Source of the DNA: Diatrype stigma
Taxonomy: Eukaryota > Ascomycota > Sordariomycetes > Xylariales > Diatrypaceae
NCBI GenBank assembly: GCA_022225965.2
Contig: JAKJXP020000033.1
Span: forward strand, 1-64,000
DNA length: 64,000 bases
Reading direction: 5' to 3'
The notes below the pieces were generated by a model that searched no databases, was not told the DNA's origin, and saw only the letters and a list, made by a program, of their open reading frames with translations. Each line of letters starts with the position of its first letter. The stretch's first letter is position 1. Of the stretch, positions 45,351-54,840 are shown piece after piece. The position numbers were made by a program, and so were the translations under genes.

Positions 45351-46841
45351 GGTGGATGTTGGGGTTTCGAAGTAGGGTCTGGATATTATGTGGTGTGGTG
45401 TGCTGTGGTGGTTGGGAACCTGGTTACTTGATGTCTGGGATATTGTTTGAAATGGTGCTTGGAATGTTTTTGGTGCGTCTGATCTATGATGGATCTGATA
45501 GATGATGGATGATGAGTGATGGAAGTAGTATAAGTTCAAACGAGGTTGGAGAGAGGTCGGCGTCCTTTATAGATGTTTCCTTCCTTCATACGTTCAGGCA
45601 ACAACAGTCTCGAAGCCGCTGATGACTTCATGCCCACTAGGAAGCGCCGATATGGAATCTCTTGATCTCCCGAAGCTTAGAAGATACTCAGCCACGCATA
45701 GTATAATGTCGTGTATGACAGTCTCCTACGCCAGCTAAGTAGGCGGCCGCTGGCGCATCCGTATCCATATGATCATCGTGGGAGCAGCATCTTGGCTCCT
45801 CAGAAGCATAAAGGCGGTGGCCACATATATCACGGAATCAAAGAAAGATGTCAAAGCATCCTAACCCATTCAGAGACTGAGGCTACGCCTACTCTCGAGA
45901 CACTTGTCTTTCGGAGTGTCCATATCATAATATAGTAGAATGTAACAGCTGTTCACGGCCGAAAGAAAATCACTCTGAATCCATAGCACCATCATAATCT
46001 AACACAGAATCACTGCCTTTCCTACCCTCGAACCACTGAAGTATGAACAACTTATTTCCTTGCTGATGAATTGCTCGAGTGCCTAGGAGCTATATGATAC
46101 GGTGATCGTTCAGCTGGGAGCAATATATGGATACAAATGGGGCTCTGGAGTCCCATGTCTCCCCTGCGCACGCCGCATGCCACTAGGGAGGCCTGGGCGG
46201 CGCCCCCCTGGCGTTAAATATACCAACCAACCCATGTCTCCAATCAAGGCACATTTACAGCCCCTTTGTTTCATTAGTTCCTGAGTTGAATCCTACCATA
46301 ATTCTTCTGCCTAATCCTATAATAATTCATTCGTAGGTTTTCAAATACGATCCCGATTATGCTTATATTGTCAGTGATACTTTTGTTATGTCGTCGATCA
46401 ACCTCTTGGCTGCCTGGGTCAATCTTACTAAGCCTTCTGACCCGAGCCAGCGGATGATCGACAAAGCTAGCGGTGAAAGGAATATGCGTGATTGCTAGGA
46501 TTTCGGTACGCCGATCTCATAGCGGGCTTGCATTCGATCTGCGCAAAGCCCTCCTCGAGACTACACATGCTCAGGCAATGGCTGCAGAAAGTATCCAAGG
46601 CAATAATGGTGTTTAGCTATCATACCGAAACAGTTGTAACTACCTTTTAGCTGTGATCCTACAATGGAGAAAGATGAGAACACTGAGTATTTAAGGGCAT
46701 AGAAGCCTCGCCATTAAAGGAAGAAAAGATCTGATATCCACTGACATATACGTTCGCCAGCTCCTAAGATAATCAGAAGCCTACTTTCCAGTATTCTCTG
46801 AAATTGATACTTGTTTATTCAACGTTACATCATACCACATC
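45351..46841. other. Divergent intergenic region between two secreted-protein genes
   Basis: 1.5 kb with balanced GC and no supportable gene. A TATTTAAG word lies near 46688, about 150 bases upstream of the next gene. Confidence 0.4.
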
Positions 46842-47476
46842 ATGCAGTTCAGCATCTCTTCGGCTCTCATCGTCGCCAGCCTCTGGGTGTTGCAAGGCGT
46901 GGCTGCTCCCACTGGTGTACGTTGGCCCTTACAGCTTCGAGCAGAAGAATAGAAAGCACGGAAATGCAGTACTCCCCACTAACACCAAGCCAGGAACACA
47001 CCACGAATGCACTGGCCGACTTCCCTCAGTTGTCGCGGGATGCGCGTGGGCACAGCTTCATGCACGTGGACTCGGACGGCGTCTACCGTTCCTACCACGC
47101 CAACGGCACAGTCCTCGATGCAGCGCGCCTGAACTCGTCCCAGATCGACACATGGCTTGCTGCTATCGCTGCTCCCGAGGGCATTGTGTCCGCCTCCGAG
47201 CTCGACGAGGTGAAGGGCCAGCTGGCCGGCACCGACTCGCTACAAGTCTCCGACCATCAGCTCTTTCACCCCCCTGGCGACGTAAAGCCTACCAAGATGC
47301 TGGCCGACTTCTCCCGTGGTGTTGCCTCTCTTCAGGTTACCCCTCGTGCTGCCGTCGTGGGCGGCCTTGTGGGTAGGCAGTTTCCGTCGAACTGCCCGGC
47401 GGTCTATTGCCTCACTAACCCGGCTGTTTGCCTGAACTACCCCGGGTGCGGCTGTAACGGGGTGATCTGCGTCTAG
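46842..47476 (+). CDS. Secreted protein with a C-terminal six-cysteine module
   Basis: Predicted 193-residue protein from exons 46842..46916 and 46970..47476 (intron 53 nt, GTACGT donor, GCAG acceptor). The signal peptide is MQFSISSALIVASLWVLQGVA. The middle 140 residues contain no cysteine, have two N-glycosylation sequons (NGT, NSS), and include the helix-forming WLAAIAAPEGIVSASELDEVKGQLAG. All six cysteines are packed in the last 27 residues with spacing CX4CX6CX5CX1CX4C, ending GCGCNGVICV. The layout suggests a secreted precursor with a pro-region and a small disulfide-rich C-terminal domain. An alternative intron (46915..46952) is shorter and has a poorer donor. No named family was recognised. 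Confidence 0.78.
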
Positions 47477-48789
47477 AGATTAGTAGATGACGAGGAGGGC
47501 AGTTTTGAGTGTCTGGGGTTCGCAATAGTGGGATATGGTGAGGAATCAGCAATCAGGCCAGGTGATGGCAAAGGGGTTTCTTCATACTTTGTCTTGTTGT
47601 TATTTGTTTATTCGTTAATACACTCGCTCTTTCGTATCTGGGCTATTGTAAATTTCAGCTATTCCATTCTTTCTATTAGCAATAAAACATGTTGTTTCAA
47701 TGGCTGTTTCAATTACTGATAAGGCACTGTGCCATTGAAGAGTGTTAAATCCTTGATTATGGTACATGGCAAGCTGTTGAGATTTGAACGAGGTTATGTC
47801 GAACAATTCTTGACGCGTGAAACAAATTGGAACTTCGTCTCTTCACCGTCATAGCTGATTCAGGCTTTAATATATTACTTATAACTGCAGGGCTCGGGGA
47901 TGCTGTAGTTCGTATAAAAAGGAAAGGTTGGGGGGGGAGGGGGTTGTTCTGATTAACTATCAATATAATTCAATATAATATCCATACGGTAGTATGAAAC
48001 ACAAGTTTTGATCATGGTTTCAGGTATGAAAACTCATCTTTACGATGGTATTGTACAACACGTGCTCCTATCAAGGTACCTGTCGTATGTGATTACGTGC
48101 TCGAACTCTAGAACTTCGGGTCAGCCTATAACCCAGATTAGAAAGTCCAATGTCGTATAAGTCACTCTTGGTATGCCGTTGGAATCTCAGGATGACTTAG
48201 TCGACTTGTTACAAGCCAAGTGGTGATAACTATTATGTGAGATCTCATAGGAATACCGTCCAAGGCGCTAGCGGCCAATGGGGCTCATGTGTGATGAAAA
48301 TCAATCAGCCCCTTTTGTATGGTAAGCGCTAACTATGTCGATCATAGCTGATCATAGTTGCCAAGCAACCTAATTCATTGGAGTTGACTATATGGTAATG
48401 TAATCTCCAGGCAGGAAATATCTCGAAGGATTGGTGCGGCCGGATGCAACTCGGACTGACAGGTCACGCCCATAGGAATATAATTATAGAGATCCATAGT
48501 TCAGGCCCCAGTAATCATGGGGGTTTTCGCTCCCCCGAGGCCGACATGAGGGGGGCTATGCTATCCATATATAGCAGGCCTATGACTTGGAGATAGATAT
48601 CTACTGTAAATGGAAGTGACATCACAGAGATAACAACGCCGAGCCAACTACCCACTGTTATATAGGACGAGGTAGACTGTTTACCTGATATTCGAGCAAA
48701 AGCAAAAGGCTAGTCGTCTAGTTCAAACCCCCACGCATTTGCTGAGGAGATTATGCTTTTCTGTGGTTGAAGACCCGCCCGACAACACG
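47477..48789. other. Intergenic region, no gene seen
   Basis: 1.3 kb spacer before the next plus-strand gene. It has ordinary composition with an AT-richer portion at 47580-48000. No motif-bearing frame was found. Confidence 0.4.
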
Positions 48790-49521
48790 ATGATGAAACT
48801 CGGGGAAGATATCGACACGCAAAGTGACGACTTTGCCGAATCTACCGAGTCGAGACCCCTATATCCCGAAACCTCTGAAACGCTTCCATCTGGCTGTAGC
48901 CTGAGAGGGCGCTCGCTACGTAACGGCTACTACGTAAGGTACATGCTGCTAGCTTTGACAGTAGGACTGGCACTTTGGGGGCTGGTCGACATCTGTTCAT
49001 ATTTGGTCCGGCTTTCAACCACCGTTAGGGCCGGTCAAGAGCCGCCGCCGTGTTGGTGCGGGAACTCAAATGAAGAGGCGATTGCTATGGGCTGTCGCTA
49101 CGACCACGTTGCCGTTGACTGGTTGCCGGACCACTGCATCGATAATGAGCTTGTGGAAGAGTTCGACCGGTCAAGTTCAGGACCAGGAATCTCCTGGTCG
49201 TATTTCGAGCTCGACCCCTACATGACGACAGGCACACCGTACAAGCCGATTGATTCTTCAGATATCGACGACTTTGCAAGAAACGGAAAAGATTACTACA
49301 CCACGAGGGAGTGGCATGTCGCCCACTGCTTGTTTACTTGGAGGAAACAATATCGGATGAGCCGTGGGGTGTTGACGATGGAACCCTGGAATAATAATGA
49401 GGAACACATCGACCATTGTACCGCCTATATCCTAGATGCTGTGCGGTATGGTCTAATTGCTGATGAAGTAGAGACTGTGATCCCTGGTGAAAATCGCCAC
49501 ACGGGTGAAATGTTGAAGTAG
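48790..49521 (+). CDS. UstYa-like membrane protein with two HxxHC motifs
   Basis: Predicted 243-residue, single-exon protein. The first in-frame ATG is at 48790. A polar N-terminal tail of about 50 residues is followed by one transmembrane helix at about 51-75 (YMLLALTVGLALWGLVDI), then a luminal or extracellular domain. This has CWCGNSNEEAIAMGC, DWLPDHC and WSYFELD, then EWHVAHC at about 174-180 and EHIDHC at about 205-210. Paired HxxHC motifs behind a single N-terminal helix are the mark of UstYa-type (DUF3328) proteins, which act in fungal ribosomal-peptide cyclisation, and of related uncharacterised proteins. Overall similarity here seems closer to the uncharacterised branch. Two small secreted-protein genes lie upstream. 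Family placement is moderate and the reaction is unknown. Confidence 0.7.
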   Translation: MMKLGEDIDTQSDDFAESTESRPLYPETSETLPSGCSLRGRSLRNGYYVRYMLLALTVGLALWGLVDICSYLVRLSTTVRAGQEPPPCWCGNSNEEAIAMGCRYDHVAVDWLPDHCIDNELVEEFDRSSSGPGISWSYFELDPYMTTGTPYKPIDSSDIDDFARNGKDYYTTREWHVAHCLFTWRKQYRMSRGVLTMEPWNNNEEHIDHCTAYILDAVRYGLIADEVETVIPGENRHTGEMLK

Positions 49522-50137
49522 ACTCGAGATACCTTTTAGGGAAGGTTGGAGGCTCGAAGGGTTCTTAATTCGAAACAAGAGTGTCTAAATGCTAGCCAGA
49601 ACATCGGGAAACCTCTCAAATATACACTTTCCATGAATCCTCTGTGATAGACGAAGATCCATGCATATGAACAATAGCCATTTATTTCGCGTTGTGCAAA
49701 TTGCGGCGAATTTTGCATGTAAAGCCATGGAGACTAAAGAGAAGACATACTGATTGGGGAAAACCAATGCTGAGAAACGCAGGGCATGGAACTAAGATCA
49801 TGGCTAGTATATTCGGGTCTTCAGTATCATATAACTTGGGTTTGAGGTATTTCAGGGCCGGACAGCCCCGACAATGCGAACACCCAGGGACGGACCCTGA
49901 CTAAGGGTCACAGGCGTCCGAGGCCCGCACCCGGCCCCGTAACGTACGAGCCGTCCGGCCTAGGGCAGGACATAGCCGAGTTTCTCAGGGGCTAGACTCC
50001 ATAGTTCTTGAGAGGCGCTGATGTGCACGTATATCAATAGCTCCTTTTCGGCATCCGGATGATTTGAGTCCCAAGATCCAAAGTGTTTTCGATTTCTACC
50101 CGCTTATAGAATATACACACTTTAGAGAATATCTACG
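49522..50137. other. Spacer, promoter of the second SDR
   Basis: 0.6 kb with no gene recognised. A TATAGAATATAC word lies about 30 bases upstream of the SDR start. Confidence 0.4.
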
Positions 50138-51168
50138 ATGGGATCTGTCAAGCAATCTATCAGGGCACCCAACCCCCCGGTTGAGGACAGCGTATTCAAG
50201 TCGTTTCGTCTCGATGGGCGGACCGTCATCATTACTGGTGGTGCAGGTGGCATAGGCTACGAGGTGGCGAGAGGTCTGGCAGAGGCTGGCGCTAACGTTC
50301 GTGATACCTATCCATCCCCTGCCTAGGTAACTACCTAGTTAGCCCATACTAACGCGCGTCTGGCAACAATATAGCTAGCGCTCTGGTACAACACATCGAA
50401 GAAGGCAGTGGCCCTAGCCGAGACCATCAGCAAGGACTTCGGCGTCAAGGTGGCCACGTACCCGGTGGACGTCCGGGACTACAGCGCGGTCGAGGCGGCG
50501 GTGGCCCAGGTCGTCGCGGACTTCGGCCGCCTCGACGTGATGATCGCCAACGCCGGAATCCCAACCAAGGCGGGGGGGCTCGATGACCGTGTTGAGGACT
50601 GGAATAACGTCCGGGCTGTCGACTTCGACGGCGCCTACTACTGCCTCCGCGCCGCGGGGCTGGTGTTCCGCAAGCAGGGCCGCGGCGTCGGCATTGCGAC
50701 CGCATCCATGAGCGGACACGCGGCCAATGTGCCCCAGGAGCAGACCTGCTATAACGCTTGCAAGGCGGGTGTGGTGAGTGGTCTATCCATCGATCTACTG
50801 ATCTACACATATCTTTCTTGTTATCTATCCATTGGCATTCGTGATACCATCAGCGTCGGCCTCGTTCTTTACCGCTCAGGTACTAATTCGTCGCCACCGT
50901 GACTTAGATCCATCTGGCAAAATCCCTAGCGGTAGAGTGGGCGAAGTGGGGTGGAAGGATCAACTCGGTCTCGCCCGGGTACATCGACACTGAGATATCA
51001 GGAGACTGCCCGTTTGAGATGAAGGAGGAGTGGTTCAGCTTGACTCCGCTCAGGAGAGATGCTGATCCTAGAGAGCTGAAGGGTATCTACCTTTATCTTG
51101 CTAGCGACGCGAGTTCGTATACTACCGGCGCGGACTTTGCCGTGGATGGAGGCTACACGGCTCGGTAA
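50138..51168 (+). CDS. Short-chain dehydrogenase, sorbose reductase (SOU1)-like
   Basis: Predicted 272-residue classical SDR from exons 50138..50296, 50375..50773 and 50908..51168. Intron 2 (134 nt) has a GTGAGT donor. Intron 1 (78 nt) uses GTTCGT and TATAG after an ACTAAC branch site; a neighbouring GTGATA/CTAG pair is possible and would change one or two residues. After [18 protein letters not shown] comes [13 protein letters not shown] (cofactor loop), then [23 protein letters not shown], the catalytic Ser in [16 protein letters not shown] (YxxxK), [13 protein letters not shown] and [11 protein letters not shown]. The N-terminal layout matches NADP-dependent sorbose/mannitol/L-xylulose reductases. 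It is the second such enzyme in 11 kb and sits directly upstream of a sugar transporter and a Gal4-like regulator on the same strand. Confidence 0.85.
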
Positions 51169-52261
51169 ACGTTCACGTGTGTGTAGATAACTCTATAGAG
51201 AAAAGACAATAGACCTATCAGCCTACAAAAGCTACGATCTCATTTGACAGGTAAGTGATGGTAGATTCGACTACACAATATGACACGAGAGAAACTTTAT
51301 GAATATCACAGTTTGCGTATTGTGGCAACAAGTAAATCGGATGTAATGGAACTACTGGAAAAGGGAATGACAAGGGAGAACACGGAAATAAACAGTCTTA
51401 CAATGCAAAGCATGCACGGGCTACGTCCAACATGTGAGTGAACTAAGTCATGATCAAGTTCTCGAGACTCGCGTATCAACAAATAACCAACACTCATATG
51501 AGCAGCTCCATTAACTATACCTGACTAGTACCAAAAGGCTTCGGAAACAGCCCCGACGACTTTCGTCTATCAGGCCATTCCACGCTGCTAAGATCCCGAC
51601 CTCGGTACTATTTCTAGTTCTATCTACATCTATGAGGCCACGCGGGAAACGGAGCTTACTAACTAACTATCAATCCTATACAACAGCCAATCTCGACGTC
51701 CCGTTCTGTTTTCTAGTGATGCTCACGGGGTATGCACAAGAGGAGCTGAACCTGAAGCAGACGGATCCGATCAAGTGCCCCACAGGGTGACAGAAGTCCG
51801 GCGGCCCAGGGATCGGATGTCGTCGTACCCACCTGGTATTAGTCCCCTTGATTCGCGCTTGGAAAGGAACGGACGAGCTACAGTGACTAGTGTAGAAATC
51901 CCCGACTAACTACGACTCCGTTCTCCTTTCTGGGGAAGTTCCTTACGTCATTAGATCCCTGTTCTCGTGATTTTACCTGTATGCGCCCCACGGGGTTTGC
52001 GCCCAGCGATCAGGGGGGAAAAACCCGGGGCGAACCCTGGGGGGATGGGGTCGTATGGAGTCGTAGCCGAGTCCTCGGGAGCTATCTCCCCAACATGCCA
52101 TGCGTACATAATGATCGCTGATCCCACCCATGGGATGCGGGCTGATGGATGTATGGAGAGATAGACAGATATGTAAGAGTCTCAGCGCCAGCATCAGCAG
52201 TACTTACTATTTTTTGTGAATATTTCTCTGGCTGGGTTGAAACTCGAAAGTTGGAAGCAAT
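51169..52261. promoter_or_regulatory. Upstream region of the sugar transporter with CreA-like motifs
   Basis: 1.1 kb without a gene. CreA-type SYGGRG words lie at 51986-51991 (complement of GTGGGG), 52025-52030 (CCGGGG) and 52037-52042 (CTGGGG), about 220-275 bases before the transporter ATG. Clustering upstream of a sugar transporter fits carbon catabolite repression, but the motif is short and binding is inferred. Confidence 0.4.
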
Positions 52262-54006
52262 ATGAAGGATTCACAGATCGTCGGGGAGGCCCTGGCGCAG
52301 GTGCTCCCTCAAACGAACAAATATTGGTTTCAACAGTCACACCTGCTGCGGCTGAACTTGATACTCCTCATACCCCTACTTTCGTCTTCGGTTTCTGGTT
52401 ACGATGGTATGCTGCCCGACCTTTCTGTCCTCCGTTCCAAGATACAGACCACTATTATAATCACTCGCTAACATCATTCGTAAAGGATCCTTGATGAACG
52501 GGCTTCAATCCCTCGAGCAATGGCGCGACTACTTTGGACAACCTGCCGGCGTGAAGTTGGGAGCTGTCAACGCTGCCCAGTCTATAGGCTCGCTGCTTTC
52601 GATCCCCTTGGTGGGCGACTTGGCCGACCGTTTCGGGCGGAAACCCGTCCTAACGACTGGGATCATCATAGTCATCGCTGCGACCATCATACAAGCAGCC
52701 TCTATAAACTTGCCCATGTTCGTCATCTCTCGCTTGATCGTCGGCTTCGGCGGCATGCTCGTCGTGCAACCTAGTCCGATGCTTATCGCGGAACTGGCTT
52801 ACCCGACGCACCGTGGGAAATTCACCTCCGCTTTCTGGACTCTATACTATCTTGGTAAGTGTGCCTATATATATATATATATATATATATCCCCCAGGTA
52901 CACAAGTGACAAGATTTGTGATCTTTATACTGACCGAATATGTTTCCACCACTATAGGTGCTATCATGGCCTCCTGGACCACATACGGCACGCAGAGGTA
53001 CGAGGGAGAATGGGCCTGGCGGATACCGTCCATCCTCCAGGCGGGATTCCCCATCGTACAGCTTATATTCGTCTGGTGGGTGCCGGAATCGCCTCGCTGG
53101 CTGGTGGCGCGAGATCGGGCGCCGGAAGCGGCGGCCATCCTGGCCCGCTGCCATGCAGGCCATACAAGCGAGGGTGAAGGGCACTCGGCCCTGGTGTCCC
53201 GCGAGCTGTCAGAAATCATCCAGTCGATCCAGATGGAGAAGGAGGCCAAAGAGACGGGGTGGAAGTCCCTCGTGGCAACCCCGGGCAATCGGAAGCGGAC
53301 GCTCATCGCCGTCTGCGTCGGCGCCTTTGCGCAGTGGAACGGCGTCGGGATCGTGTCGTACTACCTCACGCTGGTGCTGGACACGATCGGGATCACGGAC
53401 TCGCCCACGCAGACGCTGATCAACGGGCTGCTGCAGCTGTTCAACTTCGGGGCGGCACTCTCGGCGGCCTTCTTGGTCGACCGGCTGGGCCGGCGCACCC
53501 TGTTCCTCTGGAGCAGCGTCGGCATGCTGGTGTCGTATATCGTGTGGACGGCGTGCTCGGCGCTCGTGTCGAACAGCGGGTCAAAGCCGGCGGGCATCGT
53601 GGTGGTCGTCTGCCTGTTCACGTACTTCTTCCACTACGACATCGCGTGGACGCCGCTGCTGTTCGGGTATCCGACCGAGATCTTCCCCTACACGCTCCGG
53701 TCCAAAGGCATCGCAGTCGTGCTTTTCGCCATCTACGGCTCGCTGGTAATCGCCGCCTTCTGCAACCCCATCGGCATGGAGAATATCGGCTGGAAGTACT
53801 ACCTCGTCTTCTGCTGCCTTCTCGCCGTCTTCCTGGGAATCGTCATCGTCCTGTTCCCGGAGACGAAGGGCCACAGCCTGGAGGAGATCGCGGTCATCTT
53901 CGACGGGCCGAGCGCCGCCACGATCCCCAACAAGACAGACGACCATGACAAGGATGTGCTGGAGGCCAACAATGTCCCAGTCGCAGCCCATATGGATCGG
54001 GTGTAA
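52262..54006 (+). CDS. MFS sugar transporter (lactose-permease/hexose type)
   Basis: Predicted 520-residue, 12-helix plasma-membrane transporter from exons 52262..52406, 52486..52854 and 52958..54006 (introns 79 and 103 nt, both phase 1). GYDGSLMNGLQSLEQW at the end of helix 1 is typical of the fungal lactose-permease-like group. Sugar-porter signatures follow: GDLADRFGRKPV after helix 2, PESPRWLVARDR before the central loop, VDRLGRRTLFLW after helix 8, and FPETKGHSLEEI after helix 12. The second intron contains about twelve TA repeats. Substrate could be a disaccharide, hexose, pentose or polyol. Its place between a polyol-type SDR and a Gal4-like regulator suggests the regulator may control it. 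Confidence 0.92.
52866..52890. repeat. (TA)12 microsatellite in a transporter intron
   Basis: About twelve TA units lie 11 bases inside intron 2 of the sugar transporter gene, between the donor and a C-rich stretch. Length variation here could affect splicing or serve as a marker. Confidence 0.9.
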
Positions 54007-54840
54007 AGTGATGGGGTGGGATGGTCACTGACTCCACCCACACCCTTTCTTCGTTTCCCCCTTTTTCTCTCGTGTTTGAATGCGGAAATTCATCAATGTT
54101 CTGCGTAGGAATATAAAATATGATGATCAATCGCCTATATTGTACCTGTTTCCACTTTTCAGGGGATATTTACGATGACCAATGAAAATTAGCGTTGCTC
54201 ATGGTTTTACACACCTGCAAATTTCAGTAATAACATAAAAGGGGGGTGTAACTATGCCCATTTAGTACTATGCATGTTAGATGTTAACGCATCCTTCATA
54301 GCCTACCTACTCGGAGAGTATATATATCTGCTGTAGTCCCCCTGAACTCGAGAACAGTAACTAGAAATCGATGTTCAATATGCAACTTACCCCAGACCCC
54401 ATAGAACTCGAGACCCCATAGACTAGGCCTTAGGCCTAGCCCGTCTTAGACCCCCGATCCACTGTTTGTTTTGAAGCACGACACGAGGGCAGCTCTAGTT
54501 CGTCAATTCTAGTTCGTCACCTGACGACGACGGCTTACCATGGATCCCCACATCGCACACCTAACTATATCCATCGTCACGGGATGATGGATCCTGCGGC
54601 GCCCTCTACCTACGATATTCCCATATTCCATATTCCTAAGATGTTCACGCTGGGTAACTGGTCGGCTTTGATGCTCTGGGCTTTTGCGATCACAGAGAAA
54701 ACAAGTTGTGGTTTTTCTTCGACTCGGTCCCCAGGTTCCCAAAGCTGGGCACCGTCCTTCGAAACACATGGGATCGAACCTCAACTAGCGTTGATCTAGT
54801 GCTGAAGGCATTGGTAACCTATTAATACCATCCACCCACC
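54007..54840. other. Spacer between transporter and regulator
   Basis: 0.8 kb without a gene. Repeated AACTCGAGA words occur near 54345 and 54403, and a TAGGCCTTAGGCCTA palindrome lies at about 54424-54438. Several CGG/CCG-free stretches are present, so no obvious Gal4-type CGG(N)CCG site was picked out. Confidence 0.4.

Noticed and set aside
46915..46952. Alternative 38-nt intron in the secreted-protein gene
   Set aside because: It is shorter than typical fungal introns and its GTGTAC donor is weaker than GTACGT at 46917.
46842..47476. Dikaritin-type repeated-core peptide precursor
   Set aside because: No repeated core motif and no regular dibasic processing sites occur between the signal peptide and the C-terminal module.
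52842..53306. Antisense frame with an Ile-Tyr repeat
   Set aside because: It is produced by the TA microsatellite in the transporter intron and has no independent support.
54750..54830. GGTTCGATCCC-like tRNA B-box on the minus strand
   Set aside because: No A-box or cloverleaf arms are found at proper distance, so a tRNA gene is not supported.
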